Origin: Candidatus Kapaibacterium sp.
Lineage (GTDB): Bacteria > Bacteroidota > Ignavibacteria > Kapaibacteriales > WFXC01
Length of the DNA: 64,000 bases
Direction: 5' to 3'
Assembly (NCBI GenBank): GCA_015490805.1
Contig: WFXC01000044.1
Span: 62,001 to 126,000 of the forward strand
Part shown: positions 35,976 through 45,233 of the stretch, piece by piece
Numbering within the stretch: the first letter of the stretch is position 1
How the letters are laid out: each line of letters begins with the position of its first letter
Made by a program: the position numbers and the translations under genes
The notes under the pieces: generated by a model
Told to the model about the DNA's origin: nothing
Database searches by the model: none
What the model saw: the letters and a program-made list of their open reading frames with translations, nothing else

Positions 35976-38900
35976 CTACCTTCTCCACAATAGCACCGTT
36001 TTAGAAAAAATTCCCGCCTTCATTCGGCACAGGTAAACACCCGGCGGCACCGATGGCAGTGGAATCATATACCGTCCCGCCTGCGAATGCCACTGGCGAT
36101 GTTCCCACACCTTGATGCCATTAAGGGTAAAAAGCTCGAATCGCACCGTGATATCGAACGGAATCTCGTATTCAACCGACCACGATCCATTATGCTGTCC
36201 CGCTTGCAGCCGAAAACGGTAAGCACCAACTGGCGCTAACTTTTGCTCCAGTCCACAGAGCGAATCCAAGGCTACAGCGCTACCTTCTGCCAACAACTCC
36301 ACAGCGCCTTCACACTCATCCACGACAACCCGCGTGTCATTGAGTGTCACTTCTGTCGACGCCTGCGTTCCCAGGAAGGTATCGAACCACAACACGATCA
36401 GGGTATCTCGCAACAACAGCGGATCTGGCTTTGTAATCCGGACAGCAAGCACTGCCTGAGGATCGCCAGGAAGCCTGGTCTGCTGCGCATCGACCGTTGC
36501 ATTTTCTGCTGCGGTGCCTAAAACTTCAAACCGCTGATACTCCAGCAGGGTTTTATTGTAACGCAGCGCAAATTCGATCGTATCAATTTGCTGCAGCAAG
36601 TCGCCATAGGGCTGCATTGCCCATCGTATGGGCAGCGCTATAGGTCGTCCGGGGCGAACGCGAATCAGTGCTGGCAATTGCATCGGAACGACCGGAGGAG
36701 CAATACCGCGTCCTTCCAGTGGAATGCGGTATTCTTTGTACGGAAACGCTTCGTCCGTATGCACCACCAGCTCTGCGGTAAACGTTCCTACCGATGGAGG
36801 AGCAAACCGGATCGGAAAATCAAGGTACTCTCCCGGTTCGACCGTCTTTCCAACGTACATTCCCTGCAGAGTGAATACGCCTGAATTGGGAACAATGACT
36901 GCAGCTACAATGAGGACCGGGGCATCCCCAGCGTTGGTCAGCCGCACTGAGCGTTCTACAATCCCATCAGGACAGTTTTGCAAGACTACAATGTCGCCAA
37001 AATTCATCGCCTGCTGGCTCCACAGAACCTCAGGTCGAATTCCCCGCCCCACGACCACAAAACTCCACTGGCGAATTGAATCGGGTGCTGTTCCAATGCG
37101 ATCAGGAACATTGCTGGAAAGCACATAGCGTACAGCGTGTTGCCCCGGACTTTTCGGTTGAAACAGCAAATGCACCGTATCGCGCTGCCCAATCGCCAGG
37201 CTTGAATCGTGCGGCGAGACCACCTGATAGTGGAGTAACGCATTGGGCGTCAGCTCTTCCAGCACATAGAAAAAGGTCTGAGCAGGATGGACGACAAGAT
37301 TCCCCAGGTTACGAACAAATGCTAGAATGCTTTGACTTCTGCCAACCCGCACCGCTCCGACATCAATCGTATCAACCGCGCCCCCTCGCCGTACATCGAA
37401 GGGCTCTGGAGGAATGCCACCGCTGACGGCTGCTTCCAACAGCAACTGCTGCTCCACCCCAATTCCTCGCAGGATCGCCGTCACCGAATCATCCCGGCGG
37501 TTCCCATTGATCACCGAATGGTAACGGACAATCAACCGCGCCGTATCCCACCCTCGATCTGCTGGCTGGTAGACAATGGGCAATCCGAGCGAATCCTCCG
37601 GTGCCAGTTGAACCTGATAATCGCCACCGGCAATCCGAAACTCGCCAGCAACGCTTCCGCCTACAAAGAGAATCGTATCGATCCAGATGGCGTGCTGCTT
37701 GGAAATGTTGACCAAGCGCAGCAGCTTTGGCAACGAGGTTCGATGAATGTACACAGAATCAAAGTCCCGCTCTGTTGGAGCAACATTGAGTCGTACAGGA
37801 ATCTTTTCAGCAATCAGTACAAACTCCTTCTGCGTAACGATCTTACTGGTATCATCCTGCTGCCGCACGCTCAGGCGTAGTCGCACCGCTTTTTTGCCAA
37901 CCGGGAACGTCAGCGTTCCGTCATACAAAAAAGCAAACTGCTTATCGTAGTACGGTGTCAGAGTATCGATAAAGCAGGTATCGCAGCCTAACTGGAACAA
38001 TTCCACGAACTCATCTTTGGAACCGGGAATAATGTCCACCACTTCGTAATACGGCACCACTTTTTCCGGGATCGTCAGGCGGACATTGCCCAGATTCCGG
38101 ATGGTAAAAGCCCGGATTCGTTGCTCTCCTTCCGAGACTTGTCCAAAATCGATCGTATCCCGCAGGGAATCCGCAAACTGCCAGCGATACCAGATTTTCG
38201 CAGCACTCAGCAATCCCCGTCCCCGCAGCACTACCGAATACGGCGAAGTATTGGTTGCAGCAATGCGCAGCGTATCCCGCACCTGCCCTTTCTGCGTTGG
38301 GCGGAAAACGATGCGCAGGGAATCCGATCGCCCCGGATCCAGCGCTGCTGGTGGCTGCGGCGGTTGATTCGTATCCACCGGATCGGTCAGAAAGAATGGA
38401 TCAGCAACACCGGTATATTGCAACAGGGTTGCTGCCGTGTTGCCAATGTTGCGAATTACCAGCGTCGTATCTTTTTGCTGTCCAACCCACACATCCCCAA
38501 AGTCGATTTCGGGTAGTACCGATAATTGTGCCTGGACCCCTTCACCCTGCAGCAGAAAGCGGAAGTAGGTTTCTCCAGCGCCGGGATTCTGCGTGGGATC
38601 ATTACAGAAGACCAGCACCTCTGCCTGTTTCGCCCCAACACTGGTTGGCTGAAATTGGAACACCAATTCCACCGAATCCTGCCACCGTTGCAAATCAGTG
38701 GTTTGCGTTAGCGGTACACCATCGGTTCGCTGCACCGTAAAGTCGGCGATGTTCGTCCCGGCTACTACAATCTGACGAATCCGCAATGATTCCAGCCCCC
38801 GATTTTTCAAAATCCGGCGAAATTGAATCGTTGCTCCGCCTCCAACAGGCGCCTGCCCAAAGTTAAGCACCTCTTCTCGAAAAACGGTGTTGGGAATCGT

Positions 38901-39569
38901 ATTTGGTGGACCATCGTTCAAAATGCGATAGGGATTGGGCTGGATTACCAACAGTTCAGGCGACTTGCGCTGAATTACCACTCGAAATACAGCCGTATTG
39001 TCAAAGTAGTACTGGTTATTTGCTTCACCATACCGATCGATGTATAGAAATTGCGCTTTGACATCGTTTCCATAAACCGTTCGTGTGTACACATGCTGGG
39101 GATTGTACGTATCGTTTTCCGGAATAAATCGATACTTTTTCATCGCATCCGCACCGTCCAGTTGCATATCTTCGAGCGTGAAATTCTGATCAACCCGCGC
39201 ATTGGTCGCAAAAAAGATTCGGCAAGCAGCGGGAGTGATACTACAAAAAGCCTGTCCCTGCCATCCGTTATCCTCCAGCGGCAACTTCGGATATTGTGGT
39301 AAGCCTGCAAAACTGACCAGTGAGAATCGGGAATCGGCGGTGAGCTCAACGCCTCCAACGATGGTACCAAAAACCCCACTCCCACTGACCGTCCACAAAT
39401 ACGCAGCCTGCTTCCAGTGATAGTACCGTGAAAAGGTGCGTTGCGGCTTGTTGGTCTGCACATACACCGTATCGTCTGGCTGTGCCCATACAGGAGCAAA
39501 CAGCACTGGCAATAAGGCAAGAGCAATAGCAACAGCAAAATTCCCTCCATCTCGGCGTTGCTGTGTCAT
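35976..39569 (-). CDS. Giant secreted Hydin/ASPM-type Ig-repeat protein with T9SS-type C-terminal domain
   Basis: 1197 residues from ATG 39569; the signal peptide region (MTQQRRDGGNFAVAIALALL) starts here, and a longer upstream reading overlaps the promoter. Repeated Ig-like units with choice-of-anchor-D/Hydin patterns, for example VLPEIDFGDVWVGQQKDTTL, QAMNFGDIVVLQNC, with closing motifs such as LRIVFRPTQKGQ. Near the end VPMQLPALIRVRPGRPIALP begins a cohesin-like segment (VEVTLNDTRVVVD). The terminal 70 residues (FELFTLNGIKVWEHRQW, VPPGVYLCRMKAG) are a sorting domain. Same architecture as the protein at 22914 but not a close copy. The following barrel gene is 5 nt away. Confidence 0.85.
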   Translation of the reverse strand: MTQQRRDGGNFAVAIALALLPVLFAPVWAQPDDTVYVQTNKPQRTFSRYYHWKQAAYLWTVSGSGVFGTIVGGVELTADSRFSLVSFAGLPQYPKLPLEDNGWQGQAFCSITPAACRIFFATNARVDQNFTLEDMQLDGADAMKKYRFIPENDTYNPQHVYTRTVYGNDVKAQFLYIDRYGEANNQYYFDNTAVFRVVIQRKSPELLVIQPNPYRILNDGPPNTIPNTVFREEVLNFGQAPVGGGATIQFRRILKNRGLESLRIRQIVVAGTNIADFTVQRTDGVPLTQTTDLQRWQDSVELVFQFQPTSVGAKQAEVLVFCNDPTQNPGAGETYFRFLLQGEGVQAQLSVLPEIDFGDVWVGQQKDTTLVIRNIGNTAATLLQYTGVADPFFLTDPVDTNQPPQPPAALDPGRSDSLRIVFRPTQKGQVRDTLRIAATNTSPYSVVLRGRGLLSAAKIWYRWQFADSLRDTIDFGQVSEGEQRIRAFTIRNLGNVRLTIPEKVVPYYEVVDIIPGSKDEFVELFQLGCDTCFIDTLTPYYDKQFAFLYDGTLTFPVGKKAVRLRLSVRQQDDTSKIVTQKEFVLIAEKIPVRLNVAPTERDFDSVYIHRTSLPKLLRLVNISKQHAIWIDTILFVGGSVAGEFRIAGGDYQVQLAPEDSLGLPIVYQPADRGWDTARLIVRYHSVINGNRRDDSVTAILRGIGVEQQLLLEAAVSGGIPPEPFDVRRGGAVDTIDVGAVRVGRSQSILAFVRNLGNLVVHPAQTFFYVLEELTPNALLHYQVVSPHDSSLAIGQRDTVHLLFQPKSPGQHAVRYVLSSNVPDRIGTAPDSIRQWSFVVVGRGIRPEVLWSQQAMNFGDIVVLQNCPDGIVERSVRLTNAGDAPVLIVAAVIVPNSGVFTLQGMYVGKTVEPGEYLDFPIRFAPPSVGTFTAELVVHTDEAFPYKEYRIPLEGRGIAPPVVPMQLPALIRVRPGRPIALPIRWAMQPYGDLLQQIDTIEFALRYNKTLLEYQRFEVLGTAAENATVDAQQTRLPGDPQAVLAVRITKPDPLLLRDTLIVLWFDTFLGTQASTEVTLNDTRVVVDECEGAVELLAEGSAVALDSLCGLEQKLAPVGAYRFRLQAGQHNGSWSVEYEIPFDITVRFELFTLNGIKVWEHRQWHSQAGRYMIPLPSVPPGVYLCRMKAGIFSKTVLLWRR

Positions 39570-39571
39570 TA

Positions 39572-39602
39572 TTGGATAGCTGGCTGTTTCACTGTATATT
39601 TG
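39572..39602 (+). promoter_or_regulatory. Bacteroidota-type promoter for murI
   Basis: TTG at 39572-39574, 20-nt spacer, TATATTTG at 39595-39602, an exact -7 match. ATG 39639 follows after a leader of about 30 nt. It overlaps the divergent promoter of the 39569 gene. Confidence 0.55.
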
Positions 39603-39616
39603 ACTTTTGATTTCAG

Positions 39617-39647
39617 CAAATTTAGTATACTTTCGGCAATGAACCAA
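39617..39647 (-). promoter_or_regulatory. Bacteroidota-type promoter for the 35976-39569 gene
   Basis: On the minus strand TTG (39647-39645), a 20-nt spacer, then TAAATTTG (39624-39617), an exact -7 match; ATG 39569 lies about 40 nt downstream. The -33 part overlaps the first codons of murI, so the two divergent promoters are interlocked and may compete. Confidence 0.5.
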
Positions 39648-40472
39648 GGATCAGCAATCACGATCGGCGTCTTCGATTCTGGTATTGGTGGCCTGACCGC
39701 TGTCCGGGAACTGGAACGGTTGCTGCCCACTGCCACCATTATCTACCTGGGCGATACTGCCCGATTGCCGTACGGCACCAAGTCGAACGACACCATTCTC
39801 CGCTATACCATCGAGGGTGTAACGTACCTGCTGGAACACTACGACGTAACAGCCCTGCTGATCGCTTGCAATACTGCTTCTGCCGTTGCCGCTCCCTTTC
39901 TTCGACAACATCTCTCCATCCCGGTATTCGACGTGATCGATCCAGCAGCGCAGCAAGCGGCACAACAAACGCACACAAAGACAGTGCTCATTACCGGCAC
40001 GTACGCAACGGTTGAGAACCGGGCATATGAGTACAGTCTGGCGCAATACGATCCCACCATTCGCACGCTCAGTGTACCGTGTCCCCTTTTTGTTCCCTTA
40101 GCCGAAGAAGGACTGGCAGAGCACCCGATCGCCTATCAGTCGGCACGACTGTATTTAGAACGCTTTACTTCTTCCGATGCTGACACGGTGATTTTAGGTT
40201 GTACCCACTTCCCCCTGCTTACAGCGGTTATCCGGCGCGTGCTGCCGGGAATGCATATCATCAATTCCGGAGCAGCGGCTGCCTCTGCCCTGGCTCGCAC
40301 CGTTGCTTCGCAACCTCCGCAACCGCAGCGCTCCGGTGAGCTCCACGTCATCGTGACCGATCTTCCTCGCCAATTTCCTGCCATTGCTGAGCGCTTCTTA
40401 GGACACTCTATCGATTCTTTGCGCGTTGAGTCCAACCTTCAAACTGCGCTGTCCAATGTCCTCCAGCCTTGA
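39639..40472 (+). CDS. murI: Glutamate racemase
   Basis: 277 residues, typical length. Converts L- to D-glutamate for peptidoglycan synthesis in the cytoplasm, without a cofactor. The N-terminus IGVFDSGIGGLTAVRELERL and LGDTARLPYGTKS, and the two catalytic cysteines in LLIACNTASA (Cys77) and ILGCTHFPLL (Cys188) are intact. ATG 39639 was chosen over upstream in-frame codons because similarity begins directly after it and a promoter lies just before. Overlaps the next gene by 17 bp. Confidence 0.95.
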   Translation: MNQGSAITIGVFDSGIGGLTAVRELERLLPTATIIYLGDTARLPYGTKSNDTILRYTIEGVTYLLEHYDVTALLIACNTASAVAAPFLRQHLSIPVFDVIDPAAQQAAQQTHTKTVLITGTYATVENRAYEYSLAQYDPTIRTLSVPCPLFVPLAEEGLAEHPIAYQSARLYLERFTSSDADTVILGCTHFPLLTAVIRRVLPGMHIINSGAAAASALARTVASQPPQPQRSGELHVIVTDLPRQFPAIAERFLGHSIDSLRVESNLQTALSNVLQP

Positions 40473-41310
40473 AAGACAGTTGGTTGAAGCTTTTCAGCAA
40501 ACCATCGAGATGCTGCAAGCGATTGTTGGTGCACACGAACGTTTTTATACCACCAGCCATTCCGTTTTTGTCGGCGAAAAATCCGCACAGGTAGCGGAAC
40601 GACTGGGACTGAGCGCAGAGGAGGTTTTTATTACCCGCATCGCTGGCTATCTCCACGACATTGGAAAGATTGGCTTACCAGACCGAATCATTGGCAAATC
40701 AACCCGATCGATGACGGATCAGGAGTTAGCACTCTATCGATCCCATCCGGTTCTGGGACATCGGATTCTTTCGCACCACAAGGGATTTACCGAAATTGCC
40801 ACAGCGGTCTTGCATCATCACGAACGGCTGGACGGCAGTGGCTTTCCTCAGGGATTGTCCGGCAAGCTCATTCACCCCGCAGCACTGATCATTGGAGTTG
40901 TCGACATCTATCACAATGCGGTGTACAAACAATCGAGAGATCGGACCGAAGTTGCCAAATCGTCGACTCCATACTTCTCAACACAATCCCTGCTGGACTA
41001 CACCCGCCAGCGATCGGAGCAGGCATTGCAGTACCTGCAATCGAAGGCGGGCAGCACCTTCAGCGAAAAAGTCGTTGATACATTCATTGCTCTCATTGAA
41101 GAAGAGCGCCGGAAACTGGGACAAAAGGTCATCCGGCGGCTGAGCGTGGCGCAACTGCAACCCGGAATGCAACTGGCAGAGAATTGCTATACTTCTTACG
41201 GTCTGCTTATTGTCGGCAGCAATGAACCGCTAACACCATCGATGATTGAACGTCTTAAGGCTTTCGCAGAAGCTGGGGAAATTCCAATGAAATTGCTGGT
41301 GATTGTGTAG
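40456..41310 (+). CDS. HD-GYP domain phosphodiesterase
   Basis: 284 residues from ATG 40456; the alternative TTG at 40426 lies inside murI. HD-GYP domain with HD pair His67-Asp68 in YLHDIGKIGLPDRII and the second motif HHHERLDGSGFPQGLSG (usual GYP is here GFP). HD-GYP proteins degrade cyclic-di-GMP; no receiver or sensor domain is fused, only an N-terminal helical segment and the usual C-terminal tail (VAQLQPGMQLAENCYTSYG, GSNEPLTPSMIERL). It overlaps murI by 17 bp and is followed 3 nt later by dppB. The link to transport is not explained by the sequence. Confidence 0.88.
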   Translation: MSSSLERQLVEAFQQTIEMLQAIVGAHERFYTTSHSVFVGEKSAQVAERLGLSAEEVFITRIAGYLHDIGKIGLPDRIIGKSTRSMTDQELALYRSHPVLGHRILSHHKGFTEIATAVLHHHERLDGSGFPQGLSGKLIHPAALIIGVVDIYHNAVYKQSRDRTEVAKSSTPYFSTQSLLDYTRQRSEQALQYLQSKAGSTFSEKVVDTFIALIEEERRKLGQKVIRRLSVAQLQPGMQLAENCYTSYGLLIVGSNEPLTPSMIERLKAFAEAGEIPMKLLVIV

Positions 41311-41313
41311 CCA

Positions 41314-42240
41314 ATGGCAGCGTACATTATCCGAAAATTGCTGTATTCGGTGCTGGTGCTCTACGGTGTTCTGACCATTACCTTCTTTATCAACTACGTC
41401 CTTCCCGGCGATCCTGCCCGGCTGTTGCTGGGACAGCGCGCTGATATTGCATCGGTCGAAGCACTTCGCAAACAGTTAGGACTGGATCGCCCGCTGTACG
41501 AACAGTACGTGAGTTATCTCTGGCGAGTGCTGCACGGCGATCTGGGACGCTCGTTTGCGACCAATCGGGACGTAGTTGAAACGATCGCTGAACGGATTCC
41601 GGCAACGGCACTGCTGGCAGTCAGCGCTATCATTCTTGCTTCCATTCTGGGCATTCTTCTGGGAATCTTCTCTGCACTGCGGGCAAATACCTGGCTTGAC
41701 ACCACCATTATGACTACCGCCTTGCTGGGCATTTCACTGCCGTCCTTTGTCACCGGATTGCTATTTGCCTTGCTGTTCGGCGTTCTACTCCAGTGGTTGC
41801 CCATTTCTGGTTACATCAACCGGGGATGGGAGTATTTACTCCTGCCAATGATCACCCTGGGTGTTCGCCCGCTGTCCATCATCGCCCGCCTTACCCGAAG
41901 TAGTATGCTGGAAGTCCTCCATCAGGAGTATATCCGTACGGCAAAAGCAAAGGGCCTACCCCAATCAGTCGTTCTTTTCAAGCACGCTCTGCGCAATGCT
42001 CTGAATCCAGTAGTCACCACCGTCAGTGCCTGGTTCGCTGCCTTGCTTGCTGGAACCTTCTTTATCGAGTACATCTTCAATTGGCCCGGCATTGGCACGG
42101 TCGCCATTAACGCCATTGAAAAGCTGGATTATCCTGTCATTCAGGGGGTTGTGTTGTTTACCGCTGTCGTGTTCGTGATTATCAACTTACTGGTCGACAT
42201 TATCTATGCTTTCCTGGATCCGAAAATCAAACTGTCATAG
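41314..42240 (+). CDS. dppB: Peptide ABC transporter permease, DppB family
   Basis: 308 residues, typical. Six or so transmembrane segments, the N-terminal signature LYGVLTITFFINYVLPGDPA, the family region RKQLGLDRPLYEQYV and the EAA-like cytoplasmic loop EYIRTAKAKGLPQSVVLFKH. Forms the inner-membrane channel with DppC. No ATPase or binding protein gene is adjacent; the binding protein at 30990 is a candidate partner. It follows the HD-GYP gene by 3 nt, with no SD, suggesting coupled translation. Confidence 0.92.
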   Translation: MAAYIIRKLLYSVLVLYGVLTITFFINYVLPGDPARLLLGQRADIASVEALRKQLGLDRPLYEQYVSYLWRVLHGDLGRSFATNRDVVETIAERIPATALLAVSAIILASILGILLGIFSALRANTWLDTTIMTTALLGISLPSFVTGLLFALLFGVLLQWLPISGYINRGWEYLLLPMITLGVRPLSIIARLTRSSMLEVLHQEYIRTAKAKGLPQSVVLFKHALRNALNPVVTTVSAWFAALLAGTFFIEYIFNWPGIGTVAINAIEKLDYPVIQGVVLFTAVVFVIINLLVDIIYAFLDPKIKLS

Positions 42241-42252
42241 CGGTGCATTGAG

Positions 42253-43317
42253 ATGAATCGCGAAGCATATAGCGATCGACACGGGGGATTGTGGCAGCAA
42301 ACGTGGCGGCGGCTGCGGCAGAGTATTGCCGCAATGGTGGGACTGAGCATTATCAGTCTGCTGACCCTGACCGCAATTTTCGCAGACTTTATCGCCCCAT
42401 TTCCGCCACACGTGCAAATCCTGGAATATGCGATCAAACCGGCTTTCTTTCGCGGCAATCTCCTGCTGAAACGTAATCCTGCGCATCCGGATGAACCGTT
42501 GCTGATTCCCATCCAGCACTACGAAGTACGTGGCGACACTGTTGTTTACACGGACATCGACGGCAGGCGCCACCGCGTTGCAATTCAGCACCTGTGGGGT
42601 GATGATCCTTCCGATTGGCATCGACAACCGCTCTTTCTGCTGGGAACAGACCGGTATGGACGGGACGTTTTCAGTCGCCTGGTCTACGGCGCTCGCATCA
42701 GCTTATCGGTGGGATTGATTTCTCAGGGCATTGCACTGGGCATCGGTATTCTCCTGGGAGCACTGGCAGGATACTTCCTGGGCTGGATCGATGACCTTAT
42801 TATGTGGCTGATCAATGTTGTGTGGTCGTTTCCAACAATTCTGCTGGTCATCGCCTTCTCTGTTGTCTTAGGACAGGGATTCTGGCAAACCTTTGTTGCT
42901 ATTGGGATTTCCACGTGGGTCGACATTGCCCGCATTGTTCGGGGACAGTTCCTTTCTCTGCGCGAAGCGGAATTTGTGGAAGCAACCCGCGCGCTGGGCT
43001 ATCCCACGCGGCGGATCATCCTGCGCCACATTCTGCCCAATACCCTGGGTCCGCTGACGGTTATTATGACCGCCGGCTTTGCCAATGCAATTATCGCGGA
43101 AGCAGGATTGAGTTTCCTCGGCTTAGGCGTGCAGCCGCCCACGCCGTCGTGGGGACAGATGATCCGGGATGGATATGGGTACATTGCAGCTGGGGTGAAC
43201 TGGGAACTGACCGTCTTCCCCAGCATTGCCATCGCACTGGCGGTCATTGCCTTTAATCTGCTCGGCGATGGCTTGCGAGATGCGCTCGATCCTCGGACCT
43301 TAATGCGGCGGGAGTAA
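42253..43317 (+). CDS. dppC: Peptide ABC transporter permease, DppC family
   Basis: 354 residues, about 50 longer than a minimal DppC owing to a hydrophilic periplasmic insert (residues about 55-125, LLKRNPAHPDEPLLIPI, VVYTDIDGRRHRV) after the first membrane segment. Family features: GTDRYGRDVFSRLVYGARIS, EFVEATRALGYPTRRIILRH as the EAA loop, and AEAGLSFLGLGVQPPTPSWG. The insert suggests a specialised or larger ligand-contacting face. It is 12 bp after dppB in the same operon. Confidence 0.92.
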   Translation: MNREAYSDRHGGLWQQTWRRLRQSIAAMVGLSIISLLTLTAIFADFIAPFPPHVQILEYAIKPAFFRGNLLLKRNPAHPDEPLLIPIQHYEVRGDTVVYTDIDGRRHRVAIQHLWGDDPSDWHRQPLFLLGTDRYGRDVFSRLVYGARISLSVGLISQGIALGIGILLGALAGYFLGWIDDLIMWLINVVWSFPTILLVIAFSVVLGQGFWQTFVAIGISTWVDIARIVRGQFLSLREAEFVEATRALGYPTRRIILRHILPNTLGPLTVIMTAGFANAIIAEAGLSFLGLGVQPPTPSWGQMIRDGYGYIAAGVNWELTVFPSIAIALAVIAFNLLGDGLRDALDPRTLMRRE

Positions 43318-43365
43318 TGGAACGTTCGTTTTTAAGGGTACAGCGCAAGTATTGAAGCAGCAGGA

Positions 43366-44445
43366 ATGAAACCAGTTACGATCGCGGCTTTACGAAAAGC
43401 AAAGCAGTTGCCGCCGGTGCTGCTCATCTTCGGCGAAGAACGGTTGCTGGTGGAAGAAACGCTCCAGCAATTGCTGCAGGAAGCCTACCGACGGGGTGTT
43501 ACGTCGCAGCAGGTGGAATTCCTGAACTGTGAAGAGCTTCCGCCGGAGCAACTGCTTAGCCGGATGATGGCTTATCCTCTTTTGGGAGGACGGCGGCTGC
43601 TTATTTTGCGTCGCGCCGAACGGCTGGCAAAGCTGGAGAAGCGCAAAGAGGGAACCCTGTTGCGTCAACTCTTAGAACACCCGATCCCGGAGAACACACT
43701 GGTCTTCGTTGCTTCGCTTCCTACCCTGGACGGCATCAGCCGGCAGCTCAACAAACCGCGACATCAGGCAACGGTGGAGAAAAAACTGCGGAAAGCACCG
43801 TTTCCCTTCCCGTTGTTGTTAGAACGCCATTTGTGGATCGAACATCCGAAACTGTATGACCGGGAAATCCCGTCGTGGGCAGGAGAACGCATCCGGCAGC
43901 ACAGCAAATCCATTGACCCCGACGCTCTGGAATTACTGATCCAGTATGCAGGCGATTCGCTCTATGCAGTCCATAACGAAATTGAAAAGCTCATTCTCTA
44001 CGTGGGCGATCGTCCAAAGATCACCGCTGAGGATGTTGCCGCGCTGGCAGGATTTGCACGTGAGCATACTATCTTTGATCTTCAGACAGCGATCGGTAAG
44101 GCGGATTTGCCGCGAGCGCTCCGGATACTCAAGCATCTTTTAACCGTTCAGCGCCAGTCTCTAATCATCCTGACAATGCTCACCCGCTACTTTACTGTCC
44201 TTCTGAAACTTGCGCAGCTTCGGAAGCGGAACACGCAGGAATTGAGCAAAATCACCGGGATCAACGCATTTTTCATCCCCGAATACCTTGCCGCTCTCCA
44301 GCAATTCCCTCTGAAGGCAATTGTACAGGCACTGGACATCCTGTATCAGGCTGATGCCCGCATTAAGCGGTCGGGGGAAAATGCCGAAGGGGTGCTCATC
44401 GAAGCAATCATTGCCATTATCCGCAACGCAAAGGGACAACAATGA
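43366..44445 (+). CDS. holA: DNA polymerase III delta subunit
   Basis: 359 residues, usual length 330-360. Clamp-loader delta subunit: it opens the beta sliding clamp for DNA polymerase III. N-terminal AAA-like domain with VLLIFGEERLLVEETLQQLL, the strand MAYPLLGGRRLLILRRAERL, then the helical domains (IQYAGDSLYAVHNEIEKLIL, FAREHTIFDLQTAIGKADL, LLKLAQLRKRNTQELSKIT). Identity rests on domain order and these motifs. Starts 48 bp after dppC with an SD-like GCAGGA. Stop overlaps the next start (ATGA). Confidence 0.9.
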   Translation: MKPVTIAALRKAKQLPPVLLIFGEERLLVEETLQQLLQEAYRRGVTSQQVEFLNCEELPPEQLLSRMMAYPLLGGRRLLILRRAERLAKLEKRKEGTLLRQLLEHPIPENTLVFVASLPTLDGISRQLNKPRHQATVEKKLRKAPFPFPLLLERHLWIEHPKLYDREIPSWAGERIRQHSKSIDPDALELLIQYAGDSLYAVHNEIEKLILYVGDRPKITAEDVAALAGFAREHTIFDLQTAIGKADLPRALRILKHLLTVQRQSLIILTMLTRYFTVLLKLAQLRKRNTQELSKITGINAFFIPEYLAALQQFPLKAIVQALDILYQADARIKRSGENAEGVLIEAIIAIIRNAKGQQ

Positions 44446-45158
44446 AAAAATTCATTTCGCTTGAAGCGCTCAATGCCTCACTGGTAGTGTGCACAAAATG
44501 CCCACGCTTAGTGCAATGGCGGCAGCAGGTTGCAACGGTCAAGCGGCGCAAGTATCAGGACTGGGAATACTGGGGCAAGCCTGTTCCTGGCTTTGGTGAT
44601 CCCAATGCGATGCTCCTCATTGTTGGCTTAGCGCCCGGCGCCCACGGTGCAAACCGGACAGGCAGAATGTTCACCGGCGACCGAAGTGGAGAGTGGCTCT
44701 ACCGCGCCCTCTTCGAATACGGCTTTGCCTCCCAGCCGGAATCCATTTCCCGCGACGATGGGCTAACGCTCAGCAATTGCTACATCACTGCCGCGGTCCG
44801 GTGTGTACCCCCCAACAACCTGCCGACGCGCGAAGAACGCCAGAACTGTTTCGAGTATCTCCGGGCAGAGTTCTCACTGCTACCCAACGTCCGCGTCCTT
44901 CTTGCCTTAGGCGGCATAGCGTGGGAAACCAGCCTGCGGCTGCTTCGCTCCTTCGACGTTCCCATTCCCAGACCGAAACCCCGGTTCCACCACGGAGCAA
45001 CGGTACAACTCGGCACGTACTACCTCATCGGCTCCTACCATCCGAGCCAGCAGAACACCCTCACCGGACGCCTCACCGACGCAATGTGGCGCAGCATCTT
45101 CGCCCATGTCCGAGCAACCATCGATTATCTCCGGTTCCAGCAGGAACAGTCAGAGTAA
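44442..45158 (+). CDS. Family 5 uracil-DNA glycosylase (UdgB-like, Fe-S)
   Basis: 238 residues. Motif GLAPGAHGANRTGRMFTGDR (residues 62-81) is the family 5 signature, in which Asp is replaced by Ala-His in the active site. Fe-S cysteines: Cys17 and Cys20 in VVCTKCPRL, with further ones in AVRCVPPNN and RQNCFEYL. The second motif is GSYHPSQQN. These enzymes remove uracil (and some other damaged bases) from DNA and are typical of thermophiles and high-GC bacteria. It overlaps holA by 4 nt (ATGA), giving a replication/repair pair. Confidence 0.92.
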   Translation: MKKFISLEALNASLVVCTKCPRLVQWRQQVATVKRRKYQDWEYWGKPVPGFGDPNAMLLIVGLAPGAHGANRTGRMFTGDRSGEWLYRALFEYGFASQPESISRDDGLTLSNCYITAAVRCVPPNNLPTREERQNCFEYLRAEFSLLPNVRVLLALGGIAWETSLRLLRSFDVPIPRPKPRFHHGATVQLGTYYLIGSYHPSQQNTLTGRLTDAMWRSIFAHVRATIDYLRFQQEQSE

Positions 45159-45233
45159 GGCAGGTAACCGCCCGAATCACCAGCGGCGAGCTCCCCCGCA
45201 CCCAGCCCGTGCTCTCCTCTACAACGAAAAAGC

